DNA of 64,000 bases. It comes from Gracilinema caldarium (GTDB taxonomy: Bacteria > Spirochaetota > Spirochaetia > Treponematales > Breznakiellaceae). The position numbers and the translations under genes were made by a program. The notes under the pieces were generated by a model. It was not told the DNA's origin. It did no database searches and worked only from the letters and a program-made list of their open reading frames with translations. The stretch's first letter is position 1, and each line of letters starts with the position of its first letter. Of this stretch, positions 8,578 through 17,427 are shown in pieces. Where the stretch lies: the NCBI RefSeq assembly GCF_029265695.1, contig NZ_JAJUHW010000010.1, forward strand, positions 1 to 64,000, in the 5' to 3' direction.

Positions 8578-9810
8578 ATGAACTACGCAGACCCCACCAG
8601 ACTCGGAATCCTGGCATGCCCAGGGGGCGAACAGTTTGCCAACGAGGTAATTGTTCACCTTAAGCGTCTTTATCGTCGTAGATTTGAAAACAAGGCTGCC
8701 GCTCTTTCCAAGCGCTATACCATGGAAAAAGAAGCGGTCATCCGGGAAATCAATTTTGCCAATGATGTGGTTATTTCTGGCCGCAACCTGAGCGGAGACA
8801 TCCAGAAATTTAGGACCCCGCCCTTCAAGATTCCTGCCCGTTTTACCTATTTCCCCAACGGGGAAATAAAAACAGAAATTCTTGAGTCCATCCGCGGCAA
8901 GGACATCTATATCTTCCAGGATGTGGAAAACCATCATCCGCTCCCCTTTAACGACGGCAAAAACATGAAGGTTCTGTCGGTCAACGACCATATCATGAAC
9001 CTCCTCGTTACGGTTGATGCGGCAAAACATGCGGGGGCTGAAAAAATAACCCTGGTGCTTCCGGTATATCCCTATTCGCGGCAGCACAAGAAAAAAGGCC
9101 GGGAGGGGCTCACTGCGAGCCGTATCGGCAAAATGCTGGAATCCATGGGGGTAGACCGTATCATCACATTGGATATCCATTCCCGGGAAATAGAAAACGC
9201 CTTTAATATGCTCCACATGGAAAACCTCCATGCAAGCTACCAGATTATCCGCAAGCTGTCCCAGATTACGGACATACACAGCGAAGACTTTGTGGTCGTT
9301 TCTCCTGATACAGGCGCGGTGGACCGGAATAAATTCTATGCCACAAGCCTAAAGAAGCCCTTAGCCCTCCTCTACAAGGAACGGGACTATTCACGGGTGA
9401 CCCAGAACGCCCTGGACAACAATATTGCTGAGATTAAGCTTCTTGGTAACGTCCAGGGAAAAACGGTCTTTATGGCCGACGATATGCTCGGAACCGGCGG
9501 GACCCTCCTTAAGGCAATGAAATTCTTAAAAGATCAGGGCGCAAAGGATGTGATCTGTGCCATAAGCCTTCCCTTCTTTTCAGGCGAAGCTATCGATCTT
9601 TTTGAGAAGGCCTACCGGGAAGGGCTTTTTTACCGGATTATCGGAACCAATGCGGTATACCACGAGGATCTCTTGAAACGTGAATGGTATGCCAGTGTTA
9701 ACATAACGAGCCTCTTTGCCCAAACCATTTCCCGGCTCCATCACGGACGCAGTCTCAGCTCCCTTTTGGATAATCGGGAAATTATTGAAAAGCTCATCGC
9801 TAAAGCATAA
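8578..9810 (+). CDS. prs: Ribose-phosphate pyrophosphokinase (PRPP synthetase)
   Basis: It makes 5-phosphoribosyl-1-pyrophosphate from ribose 5-phosphate and ATP for nucleotide, His and Trp synthesis. The P-x-Y-x-Y-x-R-Q catalytic stretch and the PRPP-binding motif D-D-M-L-G-T-G-G-T (near residue 303) are intact. At 410 residues it is about 90 longer than the classical enzyme because of an N-terminal extension and inserts, a form I associate with spirochaetes. No Shine-Dalgarno precedes the ATG. A possible -35 TTGACC (8538-8543) and -10 TACCAC (8562-8567) would place the mRNA start within a few bases of it. It heads a tight operon of kinase and phosphatase genes. Confidence 0.9.
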   Translation: MNYADPTRLGILACPGGEQFANEVIVHLKRLYRRRFENKAAALSKRYTMEKEAVIREINFANDVVISGRNLSGDIQKFRTPPFKIPARFTYFPNGEIKTEILESIRGKDIYIFQDVENHHPLPFNDGKNMKVLSVNDHIMNLLVTVDAAKHAGAEKITLVLPVYPYSRQHKKKGREGLTASRIGKMLESMGVDRIITLDIHSREIENAFNMLHMENLHASYQIIRKLSQITDIHSEDFVVVSPDTGAVDRNKFYATSLKKPLALLYKERDYSRVTQNALDNNIAEIKLLGNVQGKTVFMADDMLGTGGTLLKAMKFLKDQGAKDVICAISLPFFSGEAIDLFEKAYREGLFYRIIGTNAVYHEDLLKREWYASVNITSLFAQTISRLHHGRSLSSLLDNREIIEKLIAKA

Positions 9811-9812
9811 CT

Positions 9813-11219
9813 ATGGAAAGCGCGGCCCCCATTCTGTGCGCCGATATCGGAACATCCTCCCTAAAGGCCGCGCTCATTTCCACCACCGGAGAACTATTAG
9901 CCTTTGTTCGGGAACCCTACCCTGCCGACCGCGTCCTTGATGGCACAGTCCATGCGAGCGACTGGGAAGAGGCCTTTATCCGCGCGGCGGGGGCCCTGCA
10001 GGCCGCAGCGCAGCAACGGGGCAACAGGGCGCAGCCGGTGGGCCTTGCGATTTCCGGCAATGGGCCTACATTAGTCCCGGTAACAAAATCCGGCCAGGCC
10101 CTGTTGCCCCTGCACTGGCACGACGGCAGGGTCGCCAAAGCAAACGATGGAGCTGCCCACCCGTCGCTCTTTCTGCCCCACGCAGCTTATCTGGCCCAAA
10201 ACGAGCCGGACCAGTACGCCCATACAGAACGGTTTTTATCATCCCACGAATGGCTTGCCTGGCGTCTCGGCGCAGAGCCCTGTACGGTAATCCCCAACCA
10301 AGCCTATGTTCCCTACTACTGGGACGAACGGCAAATACAAGCCTATGGGCTCGAAAGCCATCGATTTCCCCCTTTTGTTGAACAGGGCGTACTGATTGGT
10401 TCTGTTTCCGCCGCCGCGGCCGGGAGAACCGGCCTTCCGAAGGGGCTTCCTATCATTTCTGGCGGACCGGATTTTATAACCGCCCTTATTGGGACCGGCG
10501 TCGTTGTACCGGGTATGGTCTGCGACCGGGCGGGGACCTCCGAGGGGATTAATGTCTGCGCTCGACAGGGAAGCAAAGCCCGAACTTTGCGGACCTTACC
10601 CCATATACAAGAGGGGCTTTGGAACGTGGGAGCCATACTGCCAACCACGGGCCGTCTTTTTGAATGGTTCCGCCATATTACAGGTCAGGAAAGCCGGGAC
10701 TACCGGGAAATGCTTGCGGAAATCCTTCAATGCAAGCAATGTACAAAACCGCGGGACTTCTTTTTCCCCGACATCCGGTCCGCAGGGAGACTGCAGGTCT
10801 CGAGCGCCTTCTTTTCCACCGCGGGACTCACCAACCGGGCCGAGCTGGGCTATGCGGTTATTGAATCTATCGCCTTCATGGTACGGACCGCCATTGAAAA
10901 CCTGGAAAAGGAGGGCTACTGGATCGAAGGAATGCGGCTCTCAGGGGGCCAAGCAAAAAACACCTATTGGAACCAGTTCAAGGCCGATGTGACCGGCCGC
11001 TGGCTCGCGGTGCACCAGATAGAGGACGGGGAACTGGCTGGCAACGCATGCCTTGCCATGAAAGGCCTTGGTTACTATCCAAGCATCGAGGCAGCCATAG
11101 AAGGGACGGTAAAAATCAAAGAAGTGTTCGAACCGGTGCAGCAGCGCTACGCCATGCACTCCGAACGGTTCGAGGTTTATAAAACCATGCTGCATAAAAT
11201 GGAGCGGTTCTTTGAATGA
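9813..11219 (+). CDS. FGGY family carbohydrate kinase (xylulokinase-like)
   Basis: A 468-residue two-lobed sugar kinase of the actin/hexokinase fold. The N-terminal phosphate loop D-I-G-T-S-S, the G-G-P-D-F segment with the probable catalytic base Asp220 and the C-terminal adenosine motif L-S-G-G-Q-A-K are all present. It resembles xylulokinases, but the substrate cannot be fixed from sequence alone. It starts 2 nt after the prs stop and overlaps the next gene by 4 nt (ATGA). A pentose substrate would match prs function, but that is inference. Confidence 0.82.
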   Translation: MESAAPILCADIGTSSLKAALISTTGELLAFVREPYPADRVLDGTVHASDWEEAFIRAAGALQAAAQQRGNRAQPVGLAISGNGPTLVPVTKSGQALLPLHWHDGRVAKANDGAAHPSLFLPHAAYLAQNEPDQYAHTERFLSSHEWLAWRLGAEPCTVIPNQAYVPYYWDERQIQAYGLESHRFPPFVEQGVLIGSVSAAAAGRTGLPKGLPIISGGPDFITALIGTGVVVPGMVCDRAGTSEGINVCARQGSKARTLRTLPHIQEGLWNVGAILPTTGRLFEWFRHITGQESRDYREMLAEILQCKQCTKPRDFFFPDIRSAGRLQVSSAFFSTAGLTNRAELGYAVIESIAFMVRTAIENLEKEGYWIEGMRLSGGQAKNTYWNQFKADVTGRWLAVHQIEDGELAGNACLAMKGLGYYPSIEAAIEGTVKIKEVFEPVQQRYAMHSERFEVYKTMLHKMERFFE

Positions 11220-11866
11220 AGCTCTTCCATATTCCCCGCCGCGTAAGGGGCCTTATTTTCGACATGGACGGGACCCTTTACACAAACCACGCTTACGGTG
11301 AACATCAAAATGTCGTCCTTATTCAGCGCCTTGCAGAACTTCGGGGGCTTTCCTACGAGGAAATGAATGCCCAGATTGATGAATACCGCCGCCATTGGGC
11401 TCAGAGCCACCAGGGAGAGAAGCTCAGCCTTGGTAACACCATGGTAGCCTTTGGCATCCCTATCGAAGAAAGTATCCGCTGGCGAAGTGAACTCATCAAC
11501 CCGGAACACTTTCTTTCCCCTGATCCAGTCCTGCGCAGTACCCTCCTGGCCATGAAAGACTATGCGGGACTTGCGGTGGTAACTAATAACCCTACCGACA
11601 TAGCCCAGAGGACCCTTGGGACGCTCGGAGTTTTGGATCTTTTTTCTGTTATTGTCGGCCTGGATACCTTTGGGGCATCAAAACCCCACGATCGCAGTTT
11701 CTTAAAGGCCGCAGAGGACCTGCAGGCGAAGCCAGAGGAATGTATCGCCATCGGTGACCGATATGATATTGATATTGCCCTGCCCCTCAAACTGGGCATG
11801 GGGGGCATCCTTGTGGATGGAGCTGAGGATATGGCTCCAATCTTGACGTTATTGCAAAACCTGTGA
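11216..11866 (+). CDS. HAD family phosphatase
   Basis: This 216-residue protein is a haloacid dehalogenase-like hydrolase of the phosphoglycolate phosphatase / phosphomutase type. Motif I D-M-D-G-T-L has nucleophile Asp16 and acid/base Asp18. Motif II T-N-N, the K-P segment and motif III G-D-R-Y-D-I-D follow, with an alpha-helical cap between motifs I and II. It would remove phosphate from a small sugar phosphate or nucleotide. The start overlaps the kinase stop (ATGA), and its own stop overlaps the next start (GTGA). Confidence 0.82.
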   Translation: MKLFHIPRRVRGLIFDMDGTLYTNHAYGEHQNVVLIQRLAELRGLSYEEMNAQIDEYRRHWAQSHQGEKLSLGNTMVAFGIPIEESIRWRSELINPEHFLSPDPVLRSTLLAMKDYAGLAVVTNNPTDIAQRTLGTLGVLDLFSVIVGLDTFGASKPHDRSFLKAAEDLQAKPEECIAIGDRYDIDIALPLKLGMGGILVDGAEDMAPILTLLQNL

Positions 11867-13023
11867 GAATCTATTCTTCTATGAAAGATATTCAGGCGGT
11901 CCAAGAGTTTGCCGCCGACCTGGCGGAAATGTGCACCCATACTCCGCTCATGGCCGAGCGTCCCCTGGTATGGACCATCATCGCAAACCCCATGGCAGGG
12001 GGCTTTACCATTGCAAAACGCTGGAAACGGCACCGGGAAATTCTCCGCATCTATGCGGACCAGGCCCGGAAAACCATGCGGCGCTCCGGGCCGGCCATGC
12101 CTTCCCAGACAGCCCTGGAAGCAGACCAGGGAACAGGCCGTCTCGGTGCCTTAGGTCTCATCCCGACTCTGCGGCCCAACCACGCGGGAGACCTGGTCCG
12201 CCGCCTCATCGATGAAGCCCTGGCAAATAGACCGGAAAAAACGGGAGAGGCAGCCCCCTTTTACCTTATCATTACCGCAGGCGGGGATGGTACAAGCCTG
12301 GAAGCCCTGACCGCCCTGTACGAGCTGCCTCCGCATCTTCGCAGCAGTTTTGCCATACTCCGCCTTCCCATGGGAACCGGCAACGATGGAGCCGATGCCC
12401 GGGACCTGGATAAGGCTCTGGACCTTTTGGTGCATCCGAGCCGTGTGGACTTTATGCCTGCGGTAGAACTGCGGACCGCGAAAAAAGACAAGGGCCCCTT
12501 TCTCGCTTTTAATATCCTTTCCATAGGGCTCGATGCCTTTGTGACCTACATGACCAACAAAATGAAGGGCCACCTTCCCGGAGACTCTTACAAGCTGTGG
12601 GTCGATATCGCGACACTCTTTTACGACCGGATCTACCCTGTGGCTCCTATGTATATCGAAGCCTTTGATGAAAGGGGCAGCAGTCTTTCCAGATTTGAAG
12701 AAAAGCTCTTACTTCTGGCCTTCGGCATTTCGGGGCACCGGACCTATGGGGCGGGCATTTCCATACTGCCCGATGACCGCAATGTGTGCGGTGTGGAGGA
12801 AATGCCCCTTCTTAAAAAACTGAAACTGAAAAAGCTTTTTACCTCAGGAAAGCATGCGAACCTTGCGGAAGCCCATCTCCTTAAAGCGGCTAAAGTCCTC
12901 GTCCGCTACAGCGAACCGATTCTGGCCCAAATGGACGGCGAGCCGGTACAGCTTGAACGGGAAGACTTCCCTATCACCTTGGCGCTGACCGAGCCCCGCA
13001 TACCGGTCCTGAAACTGCTATGA
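11863..13023 (+). CDS. Diacylglycerol/sphingosine kinase-like protein
   Basis: A 386-residue protein with the DAGK catalytic domain: N-P-M-A-G-G near residue 46, G-G-D-G-T near 143 and G-T-G-N-D near 170. Phosphorylation of a lipid acceptor at the membrane face is the family role, but several bacterial members are of unknown substrate. The preferred start is a GTG overlapping the upstream stop. An ATG at 11881 is an alternative. A segment between motifs 1 and 2 (about residues 60-125) is longer than usual. It overlaps the next gene by 4 nt. Confidence 0.78.
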   Translation: MRIYSSMKDIQAVQEFAADLAEMCTHTPLMAERPLVWTIIANPMAGGFTIAKRWKRHREILRIYADQARKTMRRSGPAMPSQTALEADQGTGRLGALGLIPTLRPNHAGDLVRRLIDEALANRPEKTGEAAPFYLIITAGGDGTSLEALTALYELPPHLRSSFAILRLPMGTGNDGADARDLDKALDLLVHPSRVDFMPAVELRTAKKDKGPFLAFNILSIGLDAFVTYMTNKMKGHLPGDSYKLWVDIATLFYDRIYPVAPMYIEAFDERGSSLSRFEEKLLLLAFGISGHRTYGAGISILPDDRNVCGVEEMPLLKKLKLKKLFTSGKHANLAEAHLLKAAKVLVRYSEPILAQMDGEPVQLEREDFPITLALTEPRIPVLKLL

Positions 13024-13280
13024 AAAATCAATGTCGGAGCGGCTGCGGTGCCTGCTGCATCGCTCCATCCATCACGAGCCCAATGCCTTTGCTACCTCAG
13101 GGTAAACCCGCTGGCATACCCTGCCCTCATCTCGACGAAGACCTTAGGTGCCAGCTGTATGGTAAGAGCGAACGGCCGCTTGTATGCAGCTCCCTGCAGC
13201 CAGAACCCGCTATGTGCGGAAGAAACAGAGATGAGGCGCTTGCATATCTAACGAATTTAGAAAACCTCACCAAACCCTGA
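13020..13280 (+). CDS. YkgJ-type cysteine cluster protein
   Basis: A short protein of 86 residues whose N-terminus has the pattern C-x3-C-G-A-C-C, followed by C-P-H, C-x-L-Y and two further Cys. This is the putative zinc- or iron-chelating domain (YkgJ/CxxCxxCC family), of unknown biochemical role. It is the last gene of the prs operon and overlaps the lipid-kinase stop by 4 nt. A 17-bp gap separates it from the convergent MgtC-like gene. Confidence 0.75.
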   Translation: MKNQCRSGCGACCIAPSITSPMPLLPQGKPAGIPCPHLDEDLRCQLYGKSERPLVCSSLQPEPAMCGRNRDEALAYLTNLENLTKP

Positions 13281-13297
13281 TATAGTTTCCAGTCCGG

Positions 13298-13987
13298 CTA
13301 ATATTTCTCCTTAATTTCGATCCGCTCGATATTGCCAGTCTCTTTCAGGGCCTTGCTTAACTTCTGTAGGTTCGTTGTATTCGGAAACCCAACGAGTAGC
13401 CGGATCCGGGAACCGCCACCCTTGGTAAGGCTCTGGTCCACATCGATCGACTGAACGCGTACACCGTAGGAGGCAAGTACTTCCAGAGATTTGCGGGTAT
13501 CGGGAATGGCACTCTTAAAGGTAAGCTCCATGAGCTTGTTCCGTTCCGCCGGAAAGAGTTTCTTTTCCAGGACATCCAAAGCAACCAGGGTAAAAAGCCC
13601 CATGGCTTCTGCAATGGCGGCGGCAAAAAAGAGGCCCGCACCGATAGCGAGTCCCACCGCTGCAACAAACCAAAGCGAAGCAGCGGTGGTGAGGCCTTTT
13701 ACATTGTTTCCCAGCCTCAGGATAGCTCCGGCTCCAAGAAAACCTATGCCGGAAACTACCTGAGCCGCAATACGGCCCGGGTCTCCATTCTTGAGCATGT
13801 TAAATTCCTGGGGTATCCAAATAGATAGTATCATGAGCAGCGTGGAACCCAAGGCGATAAGAATATGGGTCCTGAGTCCCGCGACCTGGTGGCGGCTTGC
13901 CCGTTCAAAGCCAATAATGCCCCCTGCAACGAAACCTGCCAGAAGTCTGAGAGCCATATCCCATGCTGTTATTAGAGGTGTATTCAT
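13298..13987 (-). CDS. MgtC/SapB family membrane protein
   Basis: A 229-residue protein with about five membrane helices in residues 10-130 and the family stretch G-x-x-x-G-x-E-R-A near residue 28. A C-terminal soluble ACT-like domain covers residues 145-229. Such proteins modulate ATP synthase or metal and phosphate homeostasis and matter in low magnesium. The start ATG at 13987 has AGGGGGG upstream. The frame runs open to 14062 inside the upstream ABC gene. It lies 25 bp after the ferric-type ATPase stop and is probably the last gene of that operon. Confidence 0.82.
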   Translation of the reverse strand: MNTPLITAWDMALRLLAGFVAGGIIGFERASRHQVAGLRTHILIALGSTLLMILSIWIPQEFNMLKNGDPGRIAAQVVSGIGFLGAGAILRLGNNVKGLTTAASLWFVAAVGLAIGAGLFFAAAIAEAMGLFTLVALDVLEKKLFPAERNKLMELTFKSAIPDTRKSLEVLASYGVRVQSIDVDQSLTKGGGSRIRLLVGFPNTTNLQKLSKALKETGNIERIEIKEKY

Positions 13988-14012
13988 AAGCCCCCCTTTT
14001 TGCACACCATTC

Positions 14013-15125
14013 TTATTGGCTATCACCGAGCTCGGCAGGAAGGAGCCGCAGCCGGACTTCATCTGAGGTGATGGCTACGGGGCTTCCTTCAACATATACT
14101 TTTTTGGATGCCGGATCATCAATCTGAACGAGTATTTCCCCGAAGGGAGTTTCAATAAATGATTCGATACTGTGTCCGAGATAAACGTTCATTTTTACCC
14201 GTCCATCCACAAGGCCTGAGCCTGGGTCTGTGAGCCTCAGAGATTCGGGTCGGGCCATTACCAGGGCCTTAGAATTGGCCGTAATATTCGGCGCACTGCG
14301 GCTCACGGTGAGCTGCCGGGAACCGAGCCTGCATGTCCAGACAGTGCCATTTCCGCTGAGGACTTCCACAGGGAGCAATACGACCTTACCGACAAAACCA
14401 GCAACAAAAGCGGAGACTGGGTCCTCGTATATTTCTTGAGGACTGCCAATCTGCTGAATCTCCCCATCTTTCATCACAATGACCCGATCAGAAAGGCTCA
14501 TCGCTTCTATGCGATCATGGGTGACATACACGGCAGTTATTCCAAGACTCTTCTGAATCCGCCTGATTTCTATGCGCATTTGTTCCCGAAGGAGGGCATC
14601 GAGATTGGAAAGGGGTTCATCGAGAAGCAACACTGAGGGTTCTACAATCAGACTCCGAGCCAGGGCAACCCGTTGCTGCTGACCACCCGAGAGTCTACCC
14701 GGTGCACGGTCCGCTAAATGCTCAAGTCCGACAAGAGCGAGGGTTTCTGCAACTTTTTTTTCAATTTCAGCCTTGTTTTTTTTTCGTAATCGTAAGCCAT
14801 AGGCAACATTTTCAGCCACCGTCATGTGGGGGAAAAGGCCATAACTTTGGAAAACCGTGGCTGTATCCCGGGCATTTGGTGGAAGCATGGTAACATCTTC
14901 GTTGCCAATAAGAATTTTTCCGGAAGAAGGCAGCTCAAAACCTGCAATCATCCTTAGGGTTGTGGTCTTGCCGCACCCCGAGGGGCCAAGGAGAGTTACC
15001 AGTTCCCCCGGTGCGACCACAAAATTCGACTCATGGACCGCAATAACATCGGGCCGGCCTTTTGTATTTTTAAACCGTTTGGTAACTCCCTGGAGAGTAA
15101 CGGATACACTCTGTTTTTCTGACAT
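14013..15125 (-). CDS. Ferric-type ABC importer ATP-binding protein
   Basis: The 370-residue ATPase of a binding-protein-dependent importer of the iron(III)/polyamine/phosphonate group (FbpC/PotA-like). Walker A is G-P-S-G-C-G-K-T-T, the signature is L-S-G-G-Q-Q-Q-R and Walker B is L-L-L-D-E-P. A C-terminal TOBE-like regulatory domain begins near residue 245. The D-loop is normal. The switch reads T-H-D-R rather than the common T-H-D-Q. The ATG at 15125 has TAGGAG 6 nt upstream. It follows the permease gene by 9 bp. The N-terminus matches FbpC better than maltose-type ATPases. Confidence 0.85.
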   Translation of the reverse strand: MSEKQSVSVTLQGVTKRFKNTKGRPDVIAVHESNFVVAPGELVTLLGPSGCGKTTTLRMIAGFELPSSGKILIGNEDVTMLPPNARDTATVFQSYGLFPHMTVAENVAYGLRLRKKNKAEIEKKVAETLALVGLEHLADRAPGRLSGGQQQRVALARSLIVEPSVLLLDEPLSNLDALLREQMRIEIRRIQKSLGITAVYVTHDRIEAMSLSDRVIVMKDGEIQQIGSPQEIYEDPVSAFVAGFVGKVVLLPVEVLSGNGTVWTCRLGSRQLTVSRSAPNITANSKALVMARPESLRLTDPGSGLVDGRVKMNVYLGHSIESFIETPFGEILVQIDDPASKKVYVEGSPVAITSDEVRLRLLPAELGDSQ

Positions 15126-15134
15126 ATACAACTC

Positions 15135-17342
15135 CTACTGTGACACTGTTTTTTCGGTTAGACCCTGATCACGGACTATGAGCCTCATAATCCCAAAGGC
15201 GGCTAATACAATCAGGATCAACGTAGTGGCCAGCACGCTGGCCAGTCCAAAACGCAGATTTTCGGAGAAATTGTAAATCTGCACTGTTAAATGGTACCAG
15301 CGGGCAGAAATGAGGAAAATGACCGCGCTGACCGCAGTCATGGAACGGACAAAGGTATAGGACATGCTGGACAAAAAGGCCGGTCGGATAAGGGGAAGTA
15401 CGATGGATTTGAACACCGTAGGCATATCGGCCCCCAGATCCTGGGCAGCTTCTTCGATAGATGGATCGATTTGCCGGAGGCTCGCGATACCCGTTTCCAT
15501 ACCAACCGGGAGCTCTCGGATAATATAATTAATAACAATAATAGCAGCGGTTCCGACCAGAAGAAGCGGCGGTTTGTTAAAAGCGAGAATATAAGCGATA
15601 CCCACGAGGGTACCAGGAACAGCAAAGGGTGTCATAAGTAAGACTTCCAAAATACGTTTGCCTATAAAACTGCGCCGAACTAGAATAAGAGCCGCCGCCA
15701 TAGCAATGATTCCCGCGAGGGGGGTTGCAATTGTAGCAAGGGTTACTGTATCCCGAATAGCCTGCCAGCCTCGAGATAGGGCTTCCCCGATATTTGCGGT
15801 GGTAAAGGTATAATCGATGCCCCAGTTTTTCACAAAGCAGCCGGCTACAATCGTTCCATAAAGGGCAACAATAAAACCGAGGCTGATAACCACAAAGGCG
15901 GTAAGTGCGATCCGTACCGGCTTGGACGCCAACTCAGTAAGCCTGACTGAAGGTTTGCCTGTCACGGTAACAAAGCTCTTGCGGTTTACCCAATACCGCT
16001 GGGTAAAGAAGGCTGTCAGGGTCGGAAGGAGGAGCAGCAGCGACAGGGCAGCCCCTCCGCCTAAGTTATTGCGGCCCGTTACTTCGATATAGGCTTCTAC
16101 CGACAGGACCTTATACGAACCTGCCAACAGCAATGGGTTTGCAAAATCGGCAAGTGAATTGGTAAAAACCAAGAGCCATGCGGAAAGTATGCCTGGCATA
16201 GCAAGCGGGAGAGTAATCGTCCAAAAGGTATGAAAACGGCCTGCGTTCAAATCCATAGCAGCGTCTTCTACGGTTGAATCTATAGATTTAAGAACGCTGG
16301 AGAGAGTTAAAAAAGCGATGGGGAACATTCCAATGGTCTGAACCAAGACCAGCCCCCCAAGGCCATAGATACTAAAGTTCTGCAGGCCCAGTAGCTGTTT
16401 GGTAATAAGACCGTTATTTCCAAAAAGGAGAATAATAGACAGGGTTAAAGAAAAGGGCGGTGAAATAACCGGCATGGTTGCAAGAGTACTGATAAGCCGT
16501 TTGCCCCTAATACTGGTCCGTTCGGTCACAAAGGCAAACAAAAATCCAATGATTGTTGATATACTGGCGGTTATAATGCCCAGTCGCATGGAGCCCCAAA
16601 GGGAAACCAAATAACGTGCAGATAGGGTAGATTTCCAAATCTCCCATGTAAAAATGCCGTCCTTTACAAAGGTAAGCCTTACCGCTTCCAGCAATGGGTA
16701 TGCAATAAACGCAAGGGCTATGCCAAAAAGAATAAGTATTCCATAGCCTGTTAAGGGGTCCCGTGCAAAGAGAACCACACTATAAATGATGACAAAAAGG
16801 AGCAGGGCCAAGAGACAAAGATTGCGCAATAGATTTTCAAATTCCGCAGCAGATCCAGGGATGGTAAACACCACTAGTGCGCCCCGCAAATCAGCACTAT
16901 TTTCGTCCGGCACAGGTGCAAAAAACACATTGAGAGTGCCGGTATGGTTAGCCTTGTCCGATAGAGACTGTTTGCCCGCATAGGGTTCAAGGTAATAGAC
17001 ACTTTCAAGACCTTTTTTAAAATCCGCCGTATCCTTAAACTGTTCCCATAACGAAAGGGCCGTTTTATCACCGGTAGGATTAATAAAGTCCCCTGTATCT
17101 GGCGATAGATGCACATAAAGACCTTTGCTGCCTTCAATGGTCTGGGATAATTCCATAATCCATGTATCAAAAAGGTTGGCATCCTTTGGAGCAGTTTTAG
17201 CAAAAAGGGTAATCTCTTTGAACTGGGCTTTTTCGGTCAGAGACCGGAAGGATCCAATTAAGGACGAATATATCCAGAAATCAATCACTGCAAAAAGGAG
17301 ACCCACGCCCAACAATTTAAACCATTTCTTTTGGGGTACCAT
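15135..17342 (-). CDS. Ferric-type ABC importer permease with N-terminal extension
   Basis: A fused double permease of about 735 residues: two MetI-like halves (about residues 215-470 and 490-730), each with an E-A-A-x3-G-x9-P coupling segment (E-D-A-A-M-D-L-N-A-G and E-E-A-A-Q-D-L-G-A). This is as in FbpB. Unusually, the first 200 residues hold an extra helix and a 150-residue extracytoplasmic domain before the first permease half. The start at 17342 has GGAG upstream. A GTG at 17396 is an alternative. The gene lies between the binding protein and the ATPase. Confidence 0.8.
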   Translation of the reverse strand: MVPQKKWFKLLGVGLLFAVIDFWIYSSLIGSFRSLTEKAQFKEITLFAKTAPKDANLFDTWIMELSQTIEGSKGLYVHLSPDTGDFINPTGDKTALSLWEQFKDTADFKKGLESVYYLEPYAGKQSLSDKANHTGTLNVFFAPVPDENSADLRGALVVFTIPGSAAEFENLLRNLCLLALLLFVIIYSVVLFARDPLTGYGILILFGIALAFIAYPLLEAVRLTFVKDGIFTWEIWKSTLSARYLVSLWGSMRLGIITASISTIIGFLFAFVTERTSIRGKRLISTLATMPVISPPFSLTLSIILLFGNNGLITKQLLGLQNFSIYGLGGLVLVQTIGMFPIAFLTLSSVLKSIDSTVEDAAMDLNAGRFHTFWTITLPLAMPGILSAWLLVFTNSLADFANPLLLAGSYKVLSVEAYIEVTGRNNLGGGAALSLLLLLPTLTAFFTQRYWVNRKSFVTVTGKPSVRLTELASKPVRIALTAFVVISLGFIVALYGTIVAGCFVKNWGIDYTFTTANIGEALSRGWQAIRDTVTLATIATPLAGIIAMAAALILVRRSFIGKRILEVLLMTPFAVPGTLVGIAYILAFNKPPLLLVGTAAIIVINYIIRELPVGMETGIASLRQIDPSIEEAAQDLGADMPTVFKSIVLPLIRPAFLSSMSYTFVRSMTAVSAVIFLISARWYHLTVQIYNFSENLRFGLASVLATTLILIVLAAFGIMRLIVRDQGLTEKTVSQ

Positions 17343-17427
17343 GCTGCGGCTCCATAATGAAATGGGGACGTATCCGGAGCCGTAGAAAGCTGACACCGAA
17401 CAGTCCCCATCAATCTGTGAACAGATT

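Noticed and set aside
8533..9279. Minus-strand open frame opposite prs
   Set aside because: Antisense to prs with no supporting ribosome site or motif.
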